Shown piece after piece: positions 48,468 through 57,815 of a stretch of DNA of 64,000 nt. The position numbers were made by a program, and so were the translations under genes. Source of the DNA: Trinickia dinghuensis (GTDB lineage Bacteria > Pseudomonadota > Gammaproteobacteria > Burkholderiales > Burkholderiaceae); the NCBI RefSeq assembly GCF_003367175.1, contig NZ_QRGA01000014.1:124001-188000 (forward strand), given 5' to 3'. The notes under the pieces were generated by a model, which worked only from the letters and a program-made list of their open reading frames with translations, did no database searches and was not told where the DNA came from. Position 1 is the first letter of the stretch, and each line of letters starts with the position of its first letter.

Positions 48468-50453
48468 TCAGATATCCGCTTCGACTTCGTTGCCTTTCTC
48501 TTCGAGCCAGCTGCGGCGCGCCGCGGCTTCGCCCTTTCCCATCAGCATCGTCATGCGCGAGACGGTGCCCTCGTAATCGAGTTCGCCGAGCGAGATCGGC
48601 ATGAGCCGCCGCGTATCGGGGTTCATCGTCGTATCCCAGAGCTGCTCGGCGCTCATTTCGCCGAGGCCTTTGAAGCGGCTGATCGTCCACTGCGTTTCAC
48701 GCACGCCGTCCTTGCGCAGCTTGTCGAGCGTGGCTTCGAGCTCGCCCTCGTCGAGCGCGTACAGCTTCTGCGCCGGCTTCTTGCCGCGCGCGGGAGCATC
48801 GACGCGAAACAGCGGCGGCCGCGCGACGCAAACATGCCCGCGTTCGATCAATTGCGGAAAGTGCTTGAAGAACAGCGTGAGCAAGAGCACCTGAATGTGC
48901 GCGCCGTCGACGTCGGCGTCCGACAAGATGCAGATCTTGCCGTAGCGCAGATTCGACAAATCGACGGTGTCGTCCGGGTTGTGCGGATCGACGCCGATCG
49001 CGACCGAGATGTCGTGCACCTCGTTGTTCGCGAACAGCCGGTCGCGTTCCGTCTCCCAGGTATTGAGGACCTTGCCGCGCAACGGCAGGATCGCCTGGAA
49101 TTCCTTGTCGCGGCCCATCTTGGCCGAACCGCCGGCCGAATCGCCTTCGACGAGGAACAGCTCGTTGCGCGAGATGTCGGTCGATTCGCAATCGGTCAGC
49201 TTGCCCGGCAGCACGGCGACGCCCGAGCTCTTGCGCTTCTCGACCTTCTGCCCAGCCCGCGTGCGCGCCTGCGCCTGCCTGATGACGAGTTCGGCGAGCT
49301 TCTTGCCCTGATCGACGTGCTGATTGAGCCACAGCTCGAGCGCGGGGCGCGCGAACGAGGACACGAGCTTGACGGCGTCGCGGCTATTGAGGCGCTCTTT
49401 GATCTGCCCTTGAAATTGCGGATCGAGCACCTTCGCCGACAAAACGAACGACACGCGCGCGAAGACGTCCTCCGCCAGCAGCTTGACGCCCTTGGGCTGC
49501 AAGTTGTGCAGCTCGACGAAGCTCTTGACGGCTTGGAAGAGCCCGTCGCGCAAGCCCGATTCGTGCGTGCCGCCCGCCGGCGTCGGAATCAGGTTCACAT
49601 AGGACTCGCGCATCAGCGGCCCTTCTTCGCTCCATGCGACAACCCACGCGGCACCTTCGCCTTCGGCGAAGGAGTCTTCGTTCGTGCGGGCGCTATCGGC
49701 ATAGCGTTCGCCTTCGAACAGCGGGATCAACAGCTCGCTGCCGGCCATGCCTTCGAGCAGATAGCCGCGCAGGCCGTCTTCGTATTTCCAGCTCTGGCGC
49801 TCGCCCGTCTTTTCATTGACGAGCACGACCTCGACGCCCGGCAGCAGCACGGCCTTCGAGCGCAACAGACGCTGCAGTTCGCCGAACGGCAGATTCGCCG
49901 AATCGAAGTATTTCGGATCGGGCAACGCGGTTACGCGCGTGCCCGAGCGCTTCTCGCCTTTCTGGGCCGCGCGCACGGTCAGCGGCCGCACGACGTCGCC
50001 GTGCCCGAATCCGACCTCGGCCACCTTGCCGTCGCGCCAGACGGTCACATCGAGCCGCGACGCCAGTGCATTGGTGACCGACACGCCTACGCCGTGCAGA
50101 CCGCCCGAAAACGTATACGCACCGCCGGCGGCCTTGTCGAACTTGCCGCCCGCGTGCAAACGCGTGAAGACGATCTCGACCACGGGCACGCCTTCGTCGG
50201 GGTGCAGGCCGAACGGAATGCCGCGCCCGTCGTCCTCGACCGACACCGATTGGTCGGCATGCAGCGTGACGAGAATCTGACGGCCGTGGCCGCCGAGCGC
50301 TTCGTCCGAGGCGTTGTCGATGACTTCCTGGATGATGTGCAGCGGATTTTCGGTGCGCGTGTACATGCCCGGCCGCTGCTTGACCGGTTCGAGCCCTTTG
50401 AGCACCTTGATCGACGCCTCGCTATACGCGGCGTTTGGCTTTTTCGTGGACAT
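48468..50453 (-). CDS. parE: DNA topoisomerase IV subunit B
   Basis: 661 residues: GHKL ATPase (DNASDEALGGHG; DDGRGIPFGLHPDEG; GGLHGVGVSVTNALAS), transducer and TOPRIM domain (LVEGDSAGGSAKMGRDKEFQ; SDADVDGAHIQ). ParE length distinguishes it from GyrB. It forms the decatenating enzyme with ParC, encoded directly downstream. Confidence 0.97.
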   Translation of the reverse strand: MSTKKPNAAYSEASIKVLKGLEPVKQRPGMYTRTENPLHIIQEVIDNASDEALGGHGRQILVTLHADQSVSVEDDGRGIPFGLHPDEGVPVVEIVFTRLHAGGKFDKAAGGAYTFSGGLHGVGVSVTNALASRLDVTVWRDGKVAEVGFGHGDVVRPLTVRAAQKGEKRSGTRVTALPDPKYFDSANLPFGELQRLLRSKAVLLPGVEVVLVNEKTGERQSWKYEDGLRGYLLEGMAGSELLIPLFEGERYADSARTNEDSFAEGEGAAWVVAWSEEGPLMRESYVNLIPTPAGGTHESGLRDGLFQAVKSFVELHNLQPKGVKLLAEDVFARVSFVLSAKVLDPQFQGQIKERLNSRDAVKLVSSFARPALELWLNQHVDQGKKLAELVIRQAQARTRAGQKVEKRKSSGVAVLPGKLTDCESTDISRNELFLVEGDSAGGSAKMGRDKEFQAILPLRGKVLNTWETERDRLFANNEVHDISVAIGVDPHNPDDTVDLSNLRYGKICILSDADVDGAHIQVLLLTLFFKHFPQLIERGHVCVARPPLFRVDAPARGKKPAQKLYALDEGELEATLDKLRKDGVRETQWTISRFKGLGEMSAEQLWDTTMNPDTRRLMPISLGELDYEGTVSRMTMLMGKGEAAARRSWLEEKGNEVEADI

Positions 50454-50615
50454 GGTCTCGTGTAGGTCGTTTAGTCGCGGCGTATTTTACTGGTTTCGTT
50501 TGTCTCGGCAATTCGACGGGACGGCCAATCCGCCGAATGGCCCGCTCGCCGGCCCCTATCCGCGGGACGCTAGCAACCGCCGAAGTGCCCGCAAGGCGAG
50601 CGCCGCCCTGGCCGC

Positions 50616-52553
50616 TTACTTACGTTTCGCTTCGAGCTCTTCCCAGCGTTCGAGCGCGGCGAGCAGTTCGTCGTCGATCGCCGCGTAGCGCTCCGTCAAG
50701 CGCGCGCCCTCCTTGGCGTCGCGCGCGAAGATCGAACCGTCCTCGAGTTGCGCTCCGATCGATTTTTGCTCCGCCTCGAGCGCGGCGATCGTCTCGGGCA
50801 GCGCTTCGAGTTCGCGCTGTTCCTTGAACGAGAGCTTGACCGTGCGCTGCGCATTGCGGCCGGCCGCGCTTTCCTTGGGCGCAGCCTCACGCGGGGCGGC
50901 CTTCGGCGCGTTCTTGTCGGCCGCCTCCTTCGCCAGACGCTCTGCGCGCTCGCTTTGCGTTTGCCAATCGGTGAAGCCGCCGACGTACTCGCGCCACAGG
51001 CCGCCCCCTTCGGACGCGATCACCGACGTGACGACATTGTCGAGAAACGCGCGATCGTGGCTCACGAGCAGCACGGTGCCGTCATAGTCGGCCAGCAGTT
51101 CCTCGAGCAGTTCCAGCGTGGGAATATCGAGATCGTTCGTCGGCTCGTCGAGCACGAGCACGTTCGCGGGCCGCGCGAACAACCGTGCCAGCAGCAGCCG
51201 ATTGCGCTCGCCGCCCGAAAGCGACTTCACGGGCGAGCGCGCCCGTTCGGGCGCGAACAGGAAATCGCCGAGATAGCTCATCACGTGCTTGCGCGTGCCG
51301 TTGACCTCGATCCAGTCGCTGCCCGGGCTGATCGTGTCGGCCAGGCTCTTTTCCTGATCGAGTTGCGCGCGCATTTGATCGAAGTAGGCCACCTGCAGGT
51401 TCGTGCCGACGCGCACCTTGCCTTCGTCGGGTGCGATCTCGCCGAGAATGAGCTTGAGCAGCGTGGTCTTGCCGGCGCCGTTCGGGCCGATGAAGCCGAT
51501 CTTGTCGCCGCGCATGACGGTGGACGAGAACCGATCGACGACCGCGCGCTCGCCGAAGCGTTTCGTGACGTCCGTGAGTTCGGCGACGATCTTGCCCGAG
51601 CGCTCGCCCTGCCCCACGTCGAGCTTCACGTTGCCTTGAACGTTGCGGCGCTCTTCTCGCTGCTGCCGCATCTCGACCAGCCGCGCGATGCGCCCGACGC
51701 TGCGCGTGCGGCGCGCCTCGACGCCCTTGCGGATCCAGACTTCTTCCTGTGCCAGCAGTTTGTCGAACTTTTCGTTCTCGACGCGCTCGACTTCCAGTTG
51801 CTGGGCCTTGCGCGTCTGATACGCCGAGAAGTTGCCCGGATACGACAGCAACCGGCCGCGATCGAGTTCGACGATGCGCGTGGCGACGCGATCGAGGAAT
51901 GCACGGTCGTGGGTGATGAAGAACAAGCCGGCGCGCGAATTGACGAGCAGTTCCTCGAGCCAGCGGATGCCGTCGAAATCGAGGTGGTTCGTCGGCTCGT
52001 CGAGCAGCAGGACGTCAGGGTCTACGACAAGCGCCTGCGCCAGCGCGACGCGCTTTTGCATCCCGCCCGATAGCGCGCCGACGCGCGCATCGCCGTCGAG
52101 GTTCAACTGCGCGATCGTGGTCGAGACGCGCGTGCGCCAATTCCATGCATCGGTTGCATCGAGCGAGGATTGCAGGACGTTCATGCGCGCGAGCAGCGCG
52201 TCGTGCTCGGCACCCTCGGGCGTGGCAGCAAGGGCGTGCGCTACGGCATCGTATTCGTCGAGCGAAGCCCGCATGTGGGCCAGACCGCCCGCGACGGAAT
52301 CGAAGACGGAGGCTTGCGGATCGAATTCGGGTTCTTGCGGTACGTAGACCGTGGACAGATCCTGCTGACGCGTGACGAGGCCGTCGTCGGGCTGTGTAAG
52401 GGCGGCAACGATCTTGAGCAGCGAAGACTTGCCGGCGCCGTTGCGCCCGATGAGCCCGACGCGTTCGCCGGCTTCGAGCGAGAAATCGGCGTGATCGAGC
52501 AATGCAACGTGGCCGAACGCGAGCTGCGCATCGACGATGGAATAAAGCGACAT
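50616..52553 (-). CDS. uup: ABC-F family ATPase Uup
   Basis: 645 residues from ATG 52553 (the frame to 52664 adds a non-conserved leader). Two ABC modules: GRNGAGKSS / LSGGMQKRVALA / LLDEPTNHLD, then GPNGAGKTT / LSGGERNRLLLA / LDEPTNDLD, joined by the ABC-F linker. A charged C-terminal coiled coil (about 560-645) matches Uup. ABC-F proteins act on ribosomes or, for Uup, also on DNA transposition. No membrane domain is present. Confidence 0.93.
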   Translation of the reverse strand: MSLYSIVDAQLAFGHVALLDHADFSLEAGERVGLIGRNGAGKSSLLKIVAALTQPDDGLVTRQQDLSTVYVPQEPEFDPQASVFDSVAGGLAHMRASLDEYDAVAHALAATPEGAEHDALLARMNVLQSSLDATDAWNWRTRVSTTIAQLNLDGDARVGALSGGMQKRVALAQALVVDPDVLLLDEPTNHLDFDGIRWLEELLVNSRAGLFFITHDRAFLDRVATRIVELDRGRLLSYPGNFSAYQTRKAQQLEVERVENEKFDKLLAQEEVWIRKGVEARRTRSVGRIARLVEMRQQREERRNVQGNVKLDVGQGERSGKIVAELTDVTKRFGERAVVDRFSSTVMRGDKIGFIGPNGAGKTTLLKLILGEIAPDEGKVRVGTNLQVAYFDQMRAQLDQEKSLADTISPGSDWIEVNGTRKHVMSYLGDFLFAPERARSPVKSLSGGERNRLLLARLFARPANVLVLDEPTNDLDIPTLELLEELLADYDGTVLLVSHDRAFLDNVVTSVIASEGGGLWREYVGGFTDWQTQSERAERLAKEAADKNAPKAAPREAAPKESAAGRNAQRTVKLSFKEQRELEALPETIAALEAEQKSIGAQLEDGSIFARDAKEGARLTERYAAIDDELLAALERWEELEAKRK

Positions 52554-52775
52554 GAAAGAGCGCGCCTGCGAAAAATCAAACGCCCATTGTACCGGCGGCG
52601 GCGCTCGAGCCGGTGTGTGCTGGCCGTTCGGCATAATCGCGCCCGGCGCGAGGCCGACCGACACAGGTTGCCAAACAGTGAGACAATCCGCCCCGCCGCC
52701 TAGGCGGCCCGGGATCGAATCGGTTCGACGGGCCGCTAAGCAACGACTTTTCGAAATGAATTAGGGTAGGACGCC

Positions 52776-52958
52776 GTGAGCGACGTTATCGACTACAAGA
52801 GCTGGGTTTGCGTGATTTGCGGGTGGGTGTACAACGAAGAGGAAGGGCTACCTGACGAGGGCATCGCGGCAGGCACGCGTTTCGCCGATATTCCCGAGGA
52901 CTGGCGCTGCCCGCTGTGCGACGTGAGCAAGGGTGAATTCGCCGTCGTCGAGTTTTGA
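52776..52958 (+). CDS. Rubredoxin
   Basis: 60 residues with the two CxxC iron loops: CVICGWVYNE and CPLCDVSKGEF. The start is GTG 52776 with TAGGA about 7 nt upstream. It is a small electron carrier, as for alkane hydroxylases or oxygen reductases. It lies just before the tRNA-Arg gene and is followed by a short GC hairpin (CCGGCG-CTTC-CGCCGG, 52966-52981) without a T-run. Confidence 0.95.
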   Translation: MSDVIDYKSWVCVICGWVYNEEEGLPDEGIAAGTRFADIPEDWRCPLCDVSKGEFAVVEF

Positions 52959-53070
52959 GTTCGGGCCGGCGCTTCCGCCGGTTGCAGCACGATCCGCATA
53001 GGCAAACGCTCGGCTTTGATATACTCTGCGCGCGCCGGTACATCCGGGCTCACCGCCCGGAAAGCAGATC

Positions 53071-53145
53071 CTCCCCGTAGTTCAATGGATAGAACAAGTG
53101 CCTCCTAAGCGCTAGATACAGGTTCGATTCCTGTCGGGGGGACCA
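53071..53145 (+). tRNA. tRNA-Arg (anticodon CCT)
   Basis: The cloverleaf folds fully: a 7-bp acceptor stem (53071-53077 with 53135-53141), D-stem GTTC/GAAC, anticodon stem AGTGC/GCGCT with loop CTCCTAA (anticodon CCT, reading AGG), and T-stem ACAGG/CCTGT with loop TTCGATT. The 3' CCA is encoded at 53143-53145. tRNA-Arg(CCT) genes are frequent island insertion sites, and a decayed island follows directly. Confidence 0.97.
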
Positions 53146-53457
53146 TTTTCGGACTCAAGCCGGCCCGAAAGCTCGATCTCATAAGGCCCAAGGACTTTTC
53201 TGCTATTCGTGGTGTGCCCACAGCAGTTGGAGTTCCCAGGACGCACACCTGTAATGCCCTAAACGCCTGGCTCCAAGCGCGGAGCATCGCCGGATCACGC
53301 CACAGCATGCGCCATAGCATGTGGGACCTGCTGGTCCGTCACGTAGGTTCCGGGCATGGCTGTTCGCTTCTTGTTCGACGCGATCAGCCATCGTAAAACC
53401 CCGCTACTCCGGCGCCGCCGGTAGCTCGTCGTCTTCGGCGGCTACGCCGCCTCCGAC

Positions 53458-53808
53458 TCATCGCCACCGGCCAAGGTAATTGTCGTCTAGCATGGCGAAC
53501 AGAACGTCGCAGCGTCGACGTGCCAGTGCGATAAGTGCTTGGTTATGGCGCTTGCCCTGTTGGATTTTGCGAGCAAAGTAAGCCCGTGAGATGGGATCTC
53601 GCAAGACTGCGAAGGCGGATAGGAATAAGGTGCGCTTGAGCACCTTATTACCGCGTCGAGATGGATGCTCACCGCTGATGGATGAGCCTGAGCGCCGGGT
53701 GACCGGAGCAAGGCCAGCGTATGTGGGCAGCCGAGGCGAAGGCTTTGTGAGCAACTTCGGTCAGGAGTCGGGCCGCGGTCCTGACGCCTACTCCCGGCAT
53801 GCTCGTTA
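53458..53808 (-). pseudogene. IS110-family transposase, C-terminal remnant
   Basis: Minus-strand reading gives the DEDD-transposase tail: AGLAPVTRRSGSSISGEHPS, then LKRTLFLSAFAVLRDP and NQALIALARRRCDVLFAMLD. The preceding part (MPGVGVRTAARLLTEVAHKAF) lies in another frame, so a small deletion has broken it. The N-terminal RuvC-like half is absent. Confidence 0.85.
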
Positions 53809-53988
53809 GGACAGGCTGTCATCCTCCGGCACAGAGGGGCCTATCGACTTCGGGCATAAAGGAGCCGGAGCGTTTTCGGCATATAGGAGCCAGGCAGAAC
53901 CGAGCCTCTCGATTGTGATACGCATTGCAGGCTTAGTTGTGGGGCGTGATACCCCAAGGGGGCTGCGATGGGCCAGCGGAGAATCAAG

Positions 53989-54230
53989 ATGCACCAATAT
54001 CGACAGGTTCTCGTGCGCATGCGCCACGGGGTAGCGCCCGTGAACTGGCGCGCTATGGCTTCATGGGCCGACGCAAGCTCGCAGCATTGCGCGAGTTGCC
54101 GGAACAACGCGGCTGGGTTAGGCGCGATGCGCCGCTACCGGATGACGCCGAGATCGCCGCGGCACTGGGGCCGCCGGTCGTGAATGCTGCGATCTCTGTC
54201 CTGACAACTGCCGATCTGAGCACGCATCTG
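53989..54230 (+). pseudogene. IS21-family IstA transposase, N-terminal remnant
   Basis: The reading MHQYRQVLVRMRHG (from 53989) continues in another frame as ARELARYGFMGRRKLAALRE and APLPDDAEIAAALG, the N-terminal HTH part of IstA-like transposases. A frameshift near 54030 separates the two. Upstream, the repeated GGCATAAAGGAGCC / GGCATATAGGAGCC (about 53855-53895) looks like the multiple terminal repeats of IS21 elements. The catalytic domain and IstB are missing. Confidence 0.7.
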
Positions 54231-54308
54231 TTCCTCGCAGCGCGGGGATCAGTCAGTAGCCAACGAAGCTCGACAGTTAGCTTTCGGCAACCGATAAAGC
54301 GAAAGTAA

Positions 54309-54734
54309 ATACCTCGAACAACGTGCTCCGCTCCGCAATATACGAGATAGCCATCCAAGAATTGATGGACTTTCGCGATCCACTAGTTCACAACGCTTTG
54401 CTGTAGCGCCCTCAAAACTATTTGTGAGATGTGGCAGACAACCAGACCATGCATAGCACGTGGAGTGAGACAACGATCACTGGCATCTACAAAAAGATCG
54501 AGTAGAACATCACCAACTGAAGCTGCGCCTCCTCAAGTATAGATCACCAAAAACTAGCGCAACAATCGCGACGCCGGAGAATCAGACAGAATGAAGTGAC
54601 GACAGAAATAATTTTCCATCAACCCACCAGATCACGACTTTCTGCTTCACAACTCAGCTAAACTATTCTCCACCAAAAAATAGCTCATTTTGAGCGGCGG
54701 AAGGTCCCCCGAATCGGGACACTGAGAGGAGCCC
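54309..54734. other. 426-bp A/T-rich region before the beta-family gene
   Basis: No gene or known IS end is visible. The composition is much lower in GC than core DNA here. It ends in AGAGGAG (54724-54730), the ribosome-binding site of the next gene. Confidence 0.4.
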
Positions 54735-55805
54735 ATGGATTACGTGGCGGCATTACGCGTCGGCCAAAACGACATCAAAGCATTGATCAACCTCGAGCCG
54801 GGGCGCAAGCAGCGGGTGGCCCCCTTACTAAGCATGCGAGGGACCGACGAGCGACATTTGGATTCATTTACAAATAATTGGGGGAGCACCCCCTTCTATC
54901 TCGATGTATCGCGATTTGATACAGATTCAAATGACCGCTATATAGTCGAACACGAACTAAATTTAGCCGCGAATGCGTTCATCGAAAAGCGAAATTTCTA
55001 TGATGCAACGGCCGCAAAAAACTCTGCTTTGATTCCGGTGGTAGGGTGGGCGGATGCTGACTCTTCGCGCGACGTCGTGCAATGCGCGATCATGCTGTCA
55101 GCGCGCTATTCCAAGATCGCGGTCCGGATGGATGTGAATCGTGACAGTCCCAGGCAGTGGCCTATCGCTCAGAATGTGCTCAATTCAGTGCCGGATCCCA
55201 GTGCCGTCGATGTCATCGTTGATTTTCGCAAACTCACCGACTTTCCGCTGCTCACCCGCGGTGGCTGGCTCGAGAGTCTTGTCCAGCATATCCGACGATA
55301 CGGCGTCGGCCGCATTGTTCTTGTCAGTACCTCATTCCCAGATGACAAACCACCATCTGGAAGCTCTCGCACGCGCGCTTGTTTAGACCTTGCGTGGCAG
55401 TTAGCATTCCGCGGCGCACTGCCCGACGTCGAACTGACCTACGGCGATTACGCCGGCACCAATCCGACAGGCGTAATGGACTTCATCCCTGGAATGCCGG
55501 TGATCCCGTTCGCCAATTACTTCACGCCAGTTGAATGGTGGCAAACGAGGCAAGGTGGAGACAAGGAATTTCACCACTACCCAGCGATCGCTCGAATGAT
55601 AAGGGCGTTGCCGGGCTACCACGGCGACGAATTTTGCTGGGCGAACCGGGAAATAGCCCGCATTGCGAGTTCGGCGACGAACTACGGAAACAACGGGACG
55701 TGGAACGGCTTCAGGGTGAATCAGCACATCTGCGCTGTCCTCGAATATCTTGCGTCTCACCGCACCTTAACTGGTGGCGCCGGGCCAGACGACGACGACC
55801 TATAA
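54735..55805 (+). CDS. Beta-family protein (sce7725-like), probable defence-island component
   Basis: 356 residues from ATG 54735 with a strong AGAGGAG. It resembles the 'beta protein' family that includes sce7725: PFYLDVSRFDTDS, ALIPVVGWADADS, VDVIVDFRKLTD and the later YGDYAGTNPTG with FANYFTPVEWW. These proteins commonly sit beside sce7726-type nucleases on islands; the mechanism is not known. Here the sce7726-like gene is convergent, with a 6-nt overlap of 3' ends. Low GC and IS remnants around it suggest horizontal gain. Confidence 0.68.
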   Translation: MDYVAALRVGQNDIKALINLEPGRKQRVAPLLSMRGTDERHLDSFTNNWGSTPFYLDVSRFDTDSNDRYIVEHELNLAANAFIEKRNFYDATAAKNSALIPVVGWADADSSRDVVQCAIMLSARYSKIAVRMDVNRDSPRQWPIAQNVLNSVPDPSAVDVIVDFRKLTDFPLLTRGGWLESLVQHIRRYGVGRIVLVSTSFPDDKPPSGSSRTRACLDLAWQLAFRGALPDVELTYGDYAGTNPTGVMDFIPGMPVIPFANYFTPVEWWQTRQGGDKEFHHYPAIARMIRALPGYHGDEFCWANREIARIASSATNYGNNGTWNGFRVNQHICAVLEYLASHRTLTGGAGPDDDDL

Positions 55806-56357
55806 GCTCGCTTCTCCATAGCGAGCTTTTAGCCTAACGAGAACCTCTTCCCGCAACGCTTCGAGCGGCACCGTATCAGCCACGCGGTGCCGCGCCTCAC
55901 GAATTCTTTCGCGCCGAACGACGGGGACGCCTTGCTTGACACAGAGCGCATCCAACTCTTCCCGCCACAGAAGGCCACTTAAATCGTACGCGGCAACGTT
56001 CCGGTTCTTACCTGCCGGACGCAACACCGCGATAGAGGAATATTCGTCAACGATTAAGATACCGACGGTAGGCCCTGACTCGCCGAGTGCGCGAACAGCA
56101 TGCTTCCTGTGGCAACACAACCAGACTTCGTCGAACACTCGCAAATACGCCTCCATCTGCTGAGGCCAACGTTTGAACGTGTCAGATTCCGACTTAACTT
56201 CGAACCCGCAGAGAAGCCCATTTGCATGGACGAGATCCGCCCGGCACGTCTTGTCGACGATACATAACTCATCGATAAAGACATCCCCAGGAAGGTGCTG
56301 CTTCGTCGTAGCAACCCACGAGCGCAGTAGTTGTCGAATGGTTTCCGGTGAATGCAT
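55800..56357 (-). CDS. sce7726-family protein with PD-(D/E)XK-like nuclease core
   Basis: 185 residues. The block CRADLVHANGLLCGFEVKSESD (residues about 37-58; core RADL and FEVKSE) gives the Asp...Glu-x-Lys order of PD-(D/E)XK nucleases. The C-terminal half is helix-rich. It is expressed from its own promoter (56367-56394) with only a 9-nt leader. The protein is convergent with the beta-family gene and is its expected partner. The nuclease call rests on the motif only. Confidence 0.68.
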   Translation of the reverse strand: MHSPETIRQLLRSWVATTKQHLPGDVFIDELCIVDKTCRADLVHANGLLCGFEVKSESDTFKRWPQQMEAYLRVFDEVWLCCHRKHAVRALGESGPTVGILIVDEYSSIAVLRPAGKNRNVAAYDLSGLLWREELDALCVKQGVPVVRRERIREARHRVADTVPLEALREEVLVRLKARYGEASL

Positions 56358-56394
56358 GGCGGCGAAATTATAGCGACCGTCCAGATGGAATCAA
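56358..56394 (-). promoter_or_regulatory. Near-consensus sigma-70 promoter of the sce7726-like gene, probably leaderless
   Basis: On the minus strand TTGATT (56389-56394) and a perfect TATAAT (56367-56372) are 16 bp apart. The -10 box ends 9 nt before the ATG at 56357, so transcription would begin about 2-3 nt before, or at, the start codon, and there is no room for a ribosome-binding site. Confidence 0.75.
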
Positions 56395-56481
56395 GAGGTA
56401 TTGCGGGGGCAAAAACCCGTCCCTACACCACACCTCAGCCGCTTCACCACAAGTATAGATGAGGCGAAGAAACGGGCCGGC

Positions 56482-56652
56482 CTACGAGGTTACCAACACC
56501 CCCGACGAAGGAAGCTCCTCGTAAGACGCCTTTGCAACGTGGTAAGCGCCATAGTAAGCACGGCTGCACACCGCGCGGTAGGATGCCTCCTCCGCGGCCG
56601 CCCCCAGCATGGCGCACGCACAATCGACCAAGTCCTTTGGCGTGGCGCTCAT
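56482..56652 (-). pseudogene. HEPN-domain gene fragment
   Basis: A 56-residue frame, MSATPKDLVDCACAMLGAAA then EASYRAVCSRAYYGAYHVAK, matches the first helices of small HEPN proteins (SYRAAxSRAYYAAFHAA pattern). It stops at 56482 soon after this helix pair, without the RX4-6H site, so it is truncated. Confidence 0.5.
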
Positions 56653-56975
56653 ACTGCTCGTGCCTCGAACACAACATCGAAAACGACGTCTTTTTTGCAC
56701 GCCCGGCCAGCGCCTCTTCTTGTGCCAGTTCGATATTCATTTCGAACGCCTCCGATTCCGACACGGGCACCGGAAACGCGAATGTTATACCTCGAAAGAA
56801 GCCTTCCACATTCGTCACACGCGGATGGACTTCCGGGCAAATATGATGCCGCTGCAATACGATGCCTGCTGCGTCCAAGTGCCGCGACATCCTCATGAGA
56901 GATGCCTGCCGCACGAAGCATCTTGCTGGCCTCTATCATTTCGTCCATGTCGCTTTCGTCGCAGCGGATGTTCAT
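56653..56975 (-). pseudogene. Broken gene upstream of the HEPN fragment (unknown family)
   Basis: ATG 56975 is preceded by GGAGAAGG. The first frame reads MNIRCDESDMDEMIEASKML through DVAALG, then sense continues in another frame as LDAAGIVLQRHHICPEVHP and ESEAFEMNIELAQEEALAG. A small deletion near 56890 fits. It may have been the partner of the HEPN protein; the family is not recognised. Confidence 0.45.
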
Positions 56976-57341
56976 GTTGCTCGCCTTCTCCAGTCGCAAA
57001 TCCGGTCGAGCCGAATGAACGTTGGGCAACGTCTTTCCCCCGATCGCCCGATCAGGGCGGCCTCGCGAACCTGTCGTTTCCTGATTTTCCAGCCACGTAC
57101 CGATCTTCTCCCTAGTTGCGGCCGTGGCGCAAGCTACCCGGCCTTCGTTGACAGGGAATCTGTTAAAGCTGCTTCCGACATGCGTAGTCGCCATGCTGTG
57201 ACTCCTTCCGATGTTTTTTTCCAGTCGTATGGAAGCTCCTTTTACGTGACTAACCTCCCGCCGCACAAATCACCGCAAAAAAATCAGACAAAATCCCCTC
57301 GCCCTCTCCGTGCTAGGATCACCCGATCACGGAAGCGCCTC
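56976..57341. other. 366-bp region at the right end of the island
   Basis: No convincing gene. A minus-strand frame from 57194 could extend the broken gene, but has no clear features or codon bias. Confidence 0.35.
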
Positions 57342-57722
57342 ATGAACCCGACGACAGCCCACCTATTCGACGCCGAATTCGCGCCCCGTATCGCGAAAGC
57401 GATTCGAGACGTCATCGGTCCCCAAGCCCGCATTCAGCTCGATGCGTACGGCGGCCCCAGCCAGCCGACCACGCTCAAGATCACCGCACCGATCGCCGAT
57501 CGCGTGCGCGGAGCCCGCCATCCGCTCAACCTGCATATGACCTGGGACGAGTGCGAGATCGCCTCGCTGATGGAAAGCAGCGGCCCGCAGCGCTTCGCGC
57601 ACTACCTCGAGGCACTGCCGCGGAAGCTGGGCGCCTGGCAAGCCGCGCGCGATTTCGACTTGGCCACGCGCTCGCAGGCCGAACCGTTGGTCTTGCTCGG
57701 CAACCTCGATTTAGAGGGTTAG
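57342..57722 (+). CDS. Conserved hypothetical protein (DUF5594-like)
   Basis: 126 residues from ATG 57342; the frame to 56862 runs through the decayed region. The sequence MNPTTAHLFDAEFAPRIAKA, then RHPLNLHMTWDECEIASLME resembles a Burkholderia-type hypothetical family. GC returns to core level. There is no signal peptide or known motif. Confidence 0.7.
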   Translation: MNPTTAHLFDAEFAPRIAKAIRDVIGPQARIQLDAYGGPSQPTTLKITAPIADRVRGARHPLNLHMTWDECEIASLMESSGPQRFAHYLEALPRKLGAWQAARDFDLATRSQAEPLVLLGNLDLEG

Positions 57723-57815
57723 AACGCTAGCGGATTGGAGGCGAACCGCATCGCCGAGCGACGCCGCGCCCCGAGCAGCAGCGAGCGCCCGTCGGATGCG
57801 GCAAGCCTTGGCAAC

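Larger units (their letters stand above)
53146..57341. mobile_element. Decayed genomic island next to tRNA-Arg
   Basis: The 4.2 kb after the tRNA holds IS110 and IS21 remnants, a defence-like gene pair and broken HEPN-type genes, with lower GC than both flanks. The right edge is taken at the conserved hypothetical gene at 57342. No integrase was found, and no second copy of the tRNA 3' end was seen by eye in the window, so the boundaries are inferred. Confidence 0.55.

Noticed and set aside
48381-50465. 694-residue open frame on the plus strand
   Set aside because: Antisense to parE; no domain or start signal.
52695-52708. 14-bp perfect palindrome GCCGCCTAGGCGGC before the rubredoxin gene
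   Set aside because: GC-rich, short and without spacing or partner that implies an operator; likely chance.
53146-57341. Second copy of the tRNA-Arg 3' end as right attachment site
   Set aside because: No repeat of the last 20 bases of the tRNA was found by eye in the window.
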